Source: Thermoplasmata archaeon
GTDB lineage: Archaea > Thermoplasmatota > Thermoplasmata > Thermoplasmatales > Thermoplasmataceae
Assembly: GCA_021797265.1 (NCBI GenBank)
Contig: JAJZZZ010000054.1
Location: 1 to 9,186 of the forward strand
Reading direction: 5' to 3'
DNA length: 9,186 nucleotides
The translations under genes and the position numbers were made by a program. Shown here one piece after another: positions 1 through 5,851 of the stretch. A model generated the notes under the pieces. The model was given only the letters and a program-made list of their open reading frames with translations. It ran no database searches and was not told the origin of the DNA. The first letter of the stretch is position 1. Each line of letters opens with the position of its first letter.

Positions 1-1
1 T

Positions 2-1339
2 TCAAGGAACGCAAATATTGATTACTTCAGGAGCAAGGGGTTGGAAAACCTCCCGGCTCGAGGTGAAAACGCGGCCATAACTGTGCCCGGCATTGTGGAT
101 GCATGGCATAGCATCAATAAAAAGTTTGGAACAATGGAGTTTAAGGAACTACTTGCTCCAGCGATTAAAATTGCAAACGAAGGAGTACCTGTGACTCACC
201 ATTACCATGAGTCCGTGAGGGCAACCCACCCATCTCTTGGAACATATGCCTGGGGGGATAATTTTGCCCCCGGAGGAAAAATTCCTGAAGTAGGTTCCCT
301 ATTCAAACAAAGAGATCTTGCAAAAACGTTCTCTCTGATTGCAGAAGAAGGACCTGAAACCTATTACCGGGGCAACTTAGCTGACAGGATAATAGATGGA
401 CTTGACGGAACAGGAGTACTCCTGGACTCTGAAGACTTTAAACAGCACACCTCCACAATGGGTGCGCCACTCCGTACAAGATACCGCGATTATGATATCT
501 ACGAAACTTCTCCAAATAGCCAGGGGGCTACAGCCATACTATGGCTGAATCTGTTCCAGCTTGTACACGATGGTGGTAACAAAGGTTCTGAAGAGTGGCT
601 GCAAAAGGCATTGGAAACAGGATTGCTTGCATATTCGCAGAGGAACCTGTACATTACTGATCCAGCGGAACACCCTTTGCCGGACGGTTTTTGTACAGTA
701 GCCTACGCTGAGGAGTTGCTGAATGCCCCCGATTCAAACGCAATTATGTCAGGACATCGCACTGATCCGGGTGATACCACGTATTTTAACCTCGCAGACG
801 GTGACGGAAATTCTCTTTCGGTGATACAGAGCAATTACATGGGCTTTGGTTCAGGCATAATGCCTAAGGGAACAGGATTTGTGCTTCAAAACAGGGGTTC
901 CTATTTCAGCCTTGATCCGCAACACCACAATGCTCTAAAACCGGGGAAGAGAACATTCCATACCCTTTGTGCTGCGATGGCTGAAAAAGACGGGGAATTC
1001 CAGTTCTCAGCCGGAACCATGGGGGGTGACATCCAGCCACAGATACATTTTCAGATGATTACCAGCCTTGTGGACGCAGGCATGGATCCACAGCTTACCT
1101 TGGACAAACCAAGATGGGCCTTTCCATTTACAATATACGAAAAACCTGGTGACCTCAAGGCTGAGGCAAAACTTTACAGAACAATTTCTGAATTTAGAAA
1201 ATTGCCGTTCAAAGTTCAGGAGGTCGAGAATATGTCTTCTCATTTCGGCCACGCACAGATTGTACAGAGAAACCGGTTTGGTGTGGTAACTGGAGGTTCA
1301 GATCCCAGGGGAGATGGGATTTCCATCGGGGTTATTTAG
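2..1339 (+). CDS. ggt: Gamma-glutamyltransferase (lid-loop-less type), 5' end cut by window edge
   Basis: This is an Ntn-hydrolase that cleaves gamma-glutamyl bonds (glutathione, gamma-glutamyl peptides) and may transfer the glutamyl group. The frame is open to the left edge with no stop, so the true start lies upstream; the TTG at 41 is only the first possible start codon seen. Counting from that TTG, the family block ITVPGIVDAW is at residues 13-22. The self-cleavage and nucleophile site is GDTTYF, with the catalytic threonine at residue 246 (base 776). The small-subunit motifs follow: FGSG (269-272), QNRG (283-286), PGKR (301-304), the oxyanion glycine pair in GTMGGD (325-330), and the closing DPRGDG (421-426). 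The bacterial lid loop is absent, as in Bacillus YwrD and, from memory, the Picrophilus enzyme. Whether it has a signal peptide cannot be seen. It lies upstream of a regulator and a peptide importer on the same strand. Confidence 0.93.
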   Translation, partial: SRNANIDYFRSKGLENLPARGENAAITVPGIVDAWHSINKKFGTMEFKELLAPAIKIANEGVPVTHHYHESVRATHPSLGTYAWGDNFAPGGKIPEVGSLFKQRDLAKTFSLIAEEGPETYYRGNLADRIIDGLDGTGVLLDSEDFKQHTSTMGAPLRTRYRDYDIYETSPNSQGATAILWLNLFQLVHDGGNKGSEEWLQKALETGLLAYSQRNLYITDPAEHPLPDGFCTVAYAEELLNAPDSNAIMSGHRTDPGDTTYFNLADGDGNSLSVIQSNYMGFGSGIMPKGTGFVLQNRGSYFSLDPQHHNALKPGKRTFHTLCAAMAEKDGEFQFSAGTMGGDIQPQIHFQMITSLVDAGMDPQLTLDKPRWAFPFTIYEKPGDLKAEAKLYRTISEFRKLPFKVQEVENMSSHFGHAQIVQRNRFGVVTGGSDPRGDGISIGVI

Positions 1340-1420
1340 CGGCACTTTTATTATTAAGAATGTCGAAAAATCTATTGAATGTATACCATTTGTTTAATAT
1401 AATTGTAAATTTTGCCACAC

Positions 1421-1437
1421 TTTTACATTTTTTTATC
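1421..1437 (+). terminator. T-rich tract, possible archaeal terminator after ggt
   Basis: TTTTACATTTTTTTATC contains a run of seven T (1428-1434), about 85 bases past the transferase stop. Archaeal RNA polymerase commonly terminates at such tracts. There is no stable hairpin nearby, so the call rests on base composition alone. Confidence 0.35.
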
Positions 1438-1454
1438 CATTTTGGAACAACGTT

Positions 1455-1462
1455 GATATAAG
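1455..1462 (+). promoter_or_regulatory. TATA box of the HTH regulator gene
   Basis: GATATAAG is centred about 28 bases upstream of the TTG at 1486. That is the spacing expected for an archaeal TATA box when transcription starts at or just before the start codon. It supports both a leaderless transcript and the TTG start. Confidence 0.55.
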
Positions 1463-1469
1463 GCAATGC

Positions 1470-1485
1470 GGTACGTTATTGTACC
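1470..1485. promoter_or_regulatory. Inverted repeat GGTAC-N6-GTACC at the predicted transcription start
   Basis: Two perfect 5-base arms (1470-1474 and 1481-1485) flank GTTATT and end directly before the TTG start at 1486. The site covers the predicted initiation point, where a bound repressor would block transcription. Autoregulation by the encoded HTH protein is an inference; a chance repeat of this size is possible. Confidence 0.35.
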
Positions 1486-2178
1486 TTGGTAAATGTTTAC
1501 AACATCCTTATTGGACAGGACGATTGCCCTCATACCCTCATTACAAGTCATGTTCCTGGCCTAATTATCTATGTGATGAATACCAGCGATGAAGCAAACA
1601 GTTACCAGAAGACTTTCAGCATATTCATTTCAAAGAACAAGGAAGACCTCAGGATCGCTCTGGATGAGTTGAAAAATTATCCAAACATCAAAGACCTGGA
1701 TCTCTTGGGCAGGAAGGAGAATATGATGTCTCTTATTTACAGCTTTCCGAAGACCTCTGCCTTCAGAAATGTAAGGAAAATTGGTTTCCGGATGCATCCT
1801 GTTGTGATCAGGAATGGCCAGGAAAATTGGTTCTTCGTCACAGACGTTAATGATCTTACCTCACGGGGAAAATCCCTTCTCACCGATCACGTGACAAGGC
1901 TCTTTACCATAAAGAGGCTAACAACCAATGAGTTCATAAACGCATATACAAAGCTTTTCAACTCAATATGGAAGATGAAGATTGACAGCCAGACAGGTGG
2001 TAACGGCTCTGAGATTATTTCAGAAGCACTCAAGGCAGGATATTATGACTGGCCAAGGCAATCAAATCTGAGTGAGTTAAGCAAAAGCATCAACGTGCCA
2101 CGCACTACCTTAACATACAAGATACGCAAATTGGAAAAGAAAGTCTTCTCAGAATTAGAAGAATCCAATGGGAAGTAA
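1486..2178 (+). CDS. Bacterio-opsin activator-type HTH regulator (HTH_10 domain)
   Basis: A 230-residue cytoplasmic DNA-binding protein. The C-terminal HTH_10 domain spans roughly residues 175-222 and carries the family pattern ALKAGYYDWPR, then LSELSKSINVPRTTLTYKIR, where the second helix-turn-helix helix is recognisable. The N-terminal 165 residues hold a DCPHT motif (13-17), a LLGRK segment (73-77) and SFPKTSAF (86-93); I know these as typical of a Thermoplasmatales family, but its ligand is unknown. The TTG at 1486 is chosen because a TATA box lies about 28 bases upstream and the protein begins VNVYNILIG directly before the conserved DCP motif. An in-frame stop at 1459-1461 limits any upstream extension, and the next in-frame ATG (1576) would lose the DCP motif. 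Its place between ggt and the importer, all on one strand, suggests it regulates peptide use; that is inference. Confidence 0.88.
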   Translation: MVNVYNILIGQDDCPHTLITSHVPGLIIYVMNTSDEANSYQKTFSIFISKNKEDLRIALDELKNYPNIKDLDLLGRKENMMSLIYSFPKTSAFRNVRKIGFRMHPVVIRNGQENWFFVTDVNDLTSRGKSLLTDHVTRLFTIKRLTTNEFINAYTKLFNSIWKMKIDSQTGGNGSEIISEALKAGYYDWPRQSNLSELSKSINVPRTTLTYKIRKLEKKVFSELEESNGK

Positions 2179-2235
2179 AAAATTCAGCATTACAAATGCA
2201 AATAATAAATTGAACGGATTTAGAGTGACAATGAA

Positions 2236-2250
2236 TTTTGTTTAATTTTT
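2236..2250 (+). terminator. T-rich tract after the regulator gene
   Basis: TTTTGTTTAATTTTT lies about 60 bases past the regulator stop and upstream of the importer promoter. It is consistent with separate transcription of the two units. The evidence is composition only. Confidence 0.3.
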
Positions 2251-2274
2251 AATTACTCATGATATTAAAGAAAG

Positions 2275-2290
2275 TTTGTCATATGTCAAA
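2275..2290. promoter_or_regulatory. Near-palindrome TTTGTCATATGTCAAA upstream of the importer operon
   Basis: This 16-base near-palindrome matches its reverse complement at 14 of 16 positions. It ends 7 bases before the TATA box, over the place where TFB and upstream regulators bind. It is a candidate operator for the neighbouring HTH_10 protein or another factor. No second copy supports it except a 9-base half match at 9079-9087. Confidence 0.4.
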
Positions 2291-2297
2291 AAAGTGC

Positions 2298-2306
2298 CAT
2301 ATAGAT
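2298..2306 (+). promoter_or_regulatory. TATA box of the peptide importer operon
   Basis: CATATAGAT is centred about 25 bases upstream of the ATG at 2327. No Shine-Dalgarno sequence precedes that ATG, so the first gene of the operon is probably translated from a leaderless transcript, unlike the downstream genes. Confidence 0.55.
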
Positions 2307-2326
2307 CACTTTGTCTATGAGCCCTA

Positions 2327-3925
2327 ATGAACAATAAACTAGTGGTAGTCATAGTGGCTATATTAGCTGTTATTGTAGTGGTTGGAGGGTTGGGATATCA
2401 TTATAATCTCTTCGGTAAACAACAACCAAAGTACAATACCATAACTTTTGCCAGCTCGGCTACGCCCGCATCAATCGATCCGGCTGTGGCGTTTGACACG
2501 AACTCCGTGTTCTTTGATGACCAGATTTACCAGACTCTGGTTGGATACAACACGACAACGTACAATGGCCATACAGTAGGGTCTATCGCTCCAGCTCCGG
2601 GCCTTGCGACACACTGGACAATCGCAAGCAATGGCTCCGTAACATTCTACCTAAGACAGAATGTCACATTCTCCAACGGTGACGCCATGAACTCAAGCGC
2701 AGTAGCATTCTCCCTGAACAGGGTTATAACAATGGACCAGGGTCCTGCTTTCCACGTTGCACAGTTCCTGAACTCAAGCGGAATACATGTACTTGGACCA
2801 TACACTGTCATGCTCGTGCCGTCTGCACCATATCCCTGGTTCCTTAACCTCTTCCAGCTCTGGGTAACCGGCATAGTGGATCCGAGTTATGTCAACGCAC
2901 ACGGAGGAGTAGCAAAGGACTCAGTTAACACATATATGGCAACTCACGCAATGGGAACTGGCCCATACGAACTTCAGAGCTATGGCTCACAGCAGATCAC
3001 AATGGTAGTTAACCCGCACTACTGGGGGGCAGCACCGAACATAACCCAGATCATCTACTCAGTGGTTAACCAGGCTTCAACACAGCAGACACTGCTTCAG
3101 AAGGGTTCCGTCAACGTTGCATTGAATATCCCGCTAGACCAGATAGGCAACCTGAAAAACTACACAAATGTGAAAGTAAAGTCAGGACCAACTTCATCAG
3201 AGTACTACATAGGAATGGACGAAAACGTAACTCCATTTAACAATCTTTCAGTAAGGAAAGCAGTGGAATATGCAGTGAACGCATCAGTTCTGACAGCACA
3301 CTCTACGTTTGGATACGGTACGCCTATATATAGCGGAATGGCACCCACAATTGAAGACTACAAGCCATATTTCAACATGTACAAGCAGAATGTAACTCTT
3401 GCAAAGCAGTATCTTGCTCAAAACAAGACTTATGCTAACGGATTCAATACCAAATTCTACTACACAGCAAATGATCCAGTTGGACAGGACATAGCCACAA
3501 TACTCCAGCAGCAACTTTCCGCGATTGGGATAAACATAACCCTAAACCCTGTAGCGTCATCGACATTCAACGCCCAGGTTGGCCAGGGAATATATCCAAT
3601 GTTCTATGAAGGCTGGGTAAACCTGCTCGCGACACCTGATGATGGACTAAGGCCGCTGTTCAATTCCGCAAACTTGGGCTTATATGGAAACTATAACTAC
3701 TTCAACAACTCAACTGTCTCCCATGACCTTGTAAATGCTGGAAAACAATACAATGCAACCCTGAGAGACGCTAACTACACTCAGGCACAGCTAATACTTG
3801 CCCAGCAGGCTGTAGAAGTCCCACTGTTCAATCTGCAGAACGTGATTCCAATGACGACAAACGTCCACGGGCTGCTCGTGTATCCGACATTTGATATCTT
3901 CGTTGCACAAGCTACTTTGTCGTGA
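2327..3925 (+). CDS. Extracellular oligopeptide/dipeptide-binding protein of an ABC importer (SBP_bac_5)
   Basis: A 532-residue solute receptor that captures substrate outside the membrane and delivers it to the permeases. Residues 4-24 form a hydrophobic anchor; there is no cysteine lipobox, so attachment is by this segment. Family-5 landmarks are the segment around FYLRQNVTFSNGDA (107-120) with AFSLNRV after it, MGTGPYEL (209-216), and the FNNLSVRKAVEYAVN block (304-318). The length is normal for the family. I count 17 N-X-S/T sequons spread over the mature domain, which suggests heavy N-glycosylation. The ATG at 2327 is chosen because a TATA box sits about 25 bases upstream and the anchor begins at once. 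It is the first gene of the operon; the next start lies 4 bases after its stop. The substrate cannot be read from the sequence; peptides are typical, nickel or sugars less likely. Confidence 0.93.
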   Translation: MNNKLVVVIVAILAVIVVVGGLGYHYNLFGKQQPKYNTITFASSATPASIDPAVAFDTNSVFFDDQIYQTLVGYNTTTYNGHTVGSIAPAPGLATHWTIASNGSVTFYLRQNVTFSNGDAMNSSAVAFSLNRVITMDQGPAFHVAQFLNSSGIHVLGPYTVMLVPSAPYPWFLNLFQLWVTGIVDPSYVNAHGGVAKDSVNTYMATHAMGTGPYELQSYGSQQITMVVNPHYWGAAPNITQIIYSVVNQASTQQTLLQKGSVNVALNIPLDQIGNLKNYTNVKVKSGPTSSEYYIGMDENVTPFNNLSVRKAVEYAVNASVLTAHSTFGYGTPIYSGMAPTIEDYKPYFNMYKQNVTLAKQYLAQNKTYANGFNTKFYYTANDPVGQDIATILQQQLSAIGINITLNPVASSTFNAQVGQGIYPMFYEGWVNLLATPDDGLRPLFNSANLGLYGNYNYFNNSTVSHDLVNAGKQYNATLRDANYTQAQLILAQQAVEVPLFNLQNVIPMTTNVHGLLVYPTFDIFVAQATLS

Positions 3926-3929
3926 TACG

Positions 3930-4946
3930 ATGAACAGTTTTTATAAATTTTTAATTTTTAGAATTTTATCTTTAATTCCCACCATTTTTGGTGTTATAGT
4001 AATCACATTCATTTTGTCTCATGTAGTTCCAGGAAATCCTGCAAGAATCCTTGTGGGGCCAGAGTTCAACCAGCAGGAGTATTTGGTTATTGAAAGAGAA
4101 CTTGGCCTCAACAAACCATTGTGGGATCAGTTCCTGATATACCTGAATTCTCTTGCACATTTCAACTTAGGATATTCCTTCGTGGAAGGAAATTCCGTCA
4201 ACACCCTTATCGGGGAACACTTCCCCGCCAGTTTTGAGCTGGCAATAGCCTCAATGGCTATCTCTATCCCAATTGCTCTAGTAACAGGAATATATTCATC
4301 ACTCAGGGCAAACAAGGCAGGGGATCATGGAGTTAGGGTATTCTCGCTGCTTGCCATTTCGATGCCAGTCTTCTGGATTGAAATGATTATGATCATTGTG
4401 TTCTACGTGAACCTGGGGTGGGCACCTGCGCCAGATGGGCAACTTAGCCTCTACCTTGCGCAGCCCAACACATATACCGGAATGACAATATTGGACAGTT
4501 TATTGAGCTTAAATTTTCCCGATTTCATAAATTCCCTCTGGCATATTGTTCTGCCAGCGCTAGGCCTTTCTCTGGCCGGGATTGCAACTATTTCCCGTGT
4601 TCTCAGGTCAAGCATGCTGGACGTCCTTAACAAGGACTACATGCGCACTGTTTTTGCTATTGGACTTCCAAAAAATATCATAGTTAACCAGTATGCACTG
4701 AGGAATGCATTGCTTCCCGCCATCACAGTAGGCGCGATCCAGGCTGGGGCCCTCATGGGGGGTGTTGTTCTAACTGAGTCCGTTTTCTCATGGCAGGGAA
4801 TGGGGCTTCTTGCTTACCAGGCCATACTGCAGTTGGATTACCCCACGGTTATGGGCGTGGTTCTAATCTCTGCGCTGCTGTTCACACTGGTGAATTTTGC
4901 AGCAGACCTGCTGTATGCATATGTGGATCCGAGGGTCCGCCTTTAG
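3930..4946 (+). CDS. ABC importer permease, DppB/OppB family
   Basis: A 338-residue integral membrane subunit, with about six hydrophobic segments near residues 8-31, 102-124, 136-161, 203-222, 262-285 and 305-330. The N-terminus (RILSLIPTIFGVIVITF, then HVVPGNPA at 31-38) is typical of DppB. The cytoplasmic EAA coupling loop, which contacts the ATPase, is near 235-263 and includes DYMRT, AIGLP and ALRNALLP. The protein ends in YVDPRVRL, as expected. I place the start at 3930 rather than at an in-frame ATG at 3891: the later start lies 4 bases past the previous stop, has GTGAT (3922-3926) as a ribosome-binding match, and gives the family's normal N-terminus. It should pair with the next gene's product to form the membrane channel. 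Confidence 0.94.
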   Translation: MNSFYKFLIFRILSLIPTIFGVIVITFILSHVVPGNPARILVGPEFNQQEYLVIERELGLNKPLWDQFLIYLNSLAHFNLGYSFVEGNSVNTLIGEHFPASFELAIASMAISIPIALVTGIYSSLRANKAGDHGVRVFSLLAISMPVFWIEMIMIIVFYVNLGWAPAPDGQLSLYLAQPNTYTGMTILDSLLSLNFPDFINSLWHIVLPALGLSLAGIATISRVLRSSMLDVLNKDYMRTVFAIGLPKNIIVNQYALRNALLPAITVGAIQAGALMGGVVLTESVFSWQGMGLLAYQAILQLDYPTVMGVVLISALLFTLVNFAADLLYAYVDPRVRL

Positions 4947-4951
4947 GTGAT
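4945..4951 (+). promoter_or_regulatory. Ribosome-binding site AGGTGAT overlapping the upstream stop codon
   Basis: AGGTGAT starts inside the TAG stop of the preceding permease (4944-4946) and ends 5 bases before the ATG at 4957. It is a strong match to the archaeal 16S 3' end and fixes the start of the second permease. Confidence 0.7.
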
Positions 4952-4956
4952 TTTAA

Positions 4957-5847
4957 ATGATCGGCGAAAACATTAACATCTTAAGTAACAGAAGGCCGTG
5001 GAAGGAAAGTCCAATCTACGAGACGATCCGACTTTTCTTCAGGAACCCAACAGGTATAATTGCACTTGCAATAATTTTATTTTTCATTGCACTTGCAACT
5101 GTTGGCCCAAACCTTGCGCCGTACAACCCCGATACACAGTACCTGAACGAAGCTCTGCTACCGCCATCTGCAGCACATCTCTTTGGCACAGACATAGTTG
5201 GAAGGGATATTTTCTCAAGGGTTCTTTACGCGGTCAGACTTGACCTGGAACTTGCGTTTCTGTCCGTCTCCATAAGTTATGTCGTAGGCGTTGGGCTCGG
5301 AATACTGGCAGGATATCTTGGCAAGATAACAGACAATGTTGTCATGAGATCCATGGATATTCTGTTCTCATTCCCAAGCATTCTTTTTGCAATAGCGCTT
5401 TCAGTAGCTATTGGGCCAAGTTTCTGGACTTTGATAATTGCAATTACCGTTGTGACTATCCCGACATTTGCAAGGGTGGCACGGAGTACAGTTCTTTCCA
5501 CTAAAAACGAACTTTACGTTACTGCTGCAATTTCCATAGGGGCAAAAAAGGGCCATATAATGCTGAGGCACATACTTCCAGTTTCTGTGACCCCTACTAT
5601 CGTGCTATATGCGCTTAACCTTGGGGCAGCTGTAATAGTGGCAGCTTCCCTGAGTTTCCTTGGTGTTGGAATCAGGCCCCCCACCCCTGAACTGGGTGCT
5701 ATAATTACCGACGGTTTCCAGTACATTGTTTCCGGGCAGTGGTGGATGACAGTGTTTCCGGGTCTCTTCATCGTGCTCCTTGTTATAGGCTTCAACATGA
5801 TGGGAGATGCAGTAAGGGAAGCAACAGACGTCACATTGAGGAGGTAA
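4957..5847 (+). CDS. ABC importer permease, DppC/OppC family
   Basis: A 296-residue integral membrane partner of the DppB-type subunit. After a cytoplasmic N-terminus, the first membrane segment lies near 33-50. It is followed by the external PNLAPYNP (51-58) and the conserved block HLFGTDIVGRDIFSR (74-88). Further hydrophobic segments lie near 98-120, 138-152, 156-170, 213-236 and 262-283. The EAA coupling loop is near 185-215 (ELYVTAA, GAKKGH, RHILP). The block SLSFLGVGI (231-239), followed by PELGAII, is also typical of DppC. The ribosome-binding site AGGTGAT at 4945-4951 decides the start. The gap from the previous gene is 10 bases and to the next gene 4 bases, so the three are almost certainly co-transcribed. 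Confidence 0.95.
   Translation: MIGENINILSNRRPWKESPIYETIRLFFRNPTGIIALAIILFFIALATVGPNLAPYNPDTQYLNEALLPPSAAHLFGTDIVGRDIFSRVLYAVRLDLELAFLSVSISYVVGVGLGILAGYLGKITDNVVMRSMDILFSFPSILFAIALSVAIGPSFWTLIIAITVVTIPTFARVARSTVLSTKNELYVTAAISIGAKKGHIMLRHILPVSVTPTIVLYALNLGAAVIVAASLSFLGVGIRPPTPELGAIITDGFQYIVSGQWWMTVFPGLFIVLLVIGFNMMGDAVREATDVTLRR
5840..5845 (+). promoter_or_regulatory. Ribosome-binding site GGAGGT of the ATPase gene
   Basis: GGAGGT lies within the last codons of the upstream permease, 6 bases before the ATG at 5852. It supports coupled translation within the operon. Confidence 0.65.
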
Positions 5848-5851
5848 AGGC

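Noticed and set aside
3891..3929. A longer start for the first permease at the ATG at 3891.
   Set aside because: It would overlap the end of the binding protein by 35 bases and add 13 residues (MISSLHKLLCRDT) that do not fit the DppB family. The ATG at 3930 has better spacing and a GTGAT ribosome-binding match.
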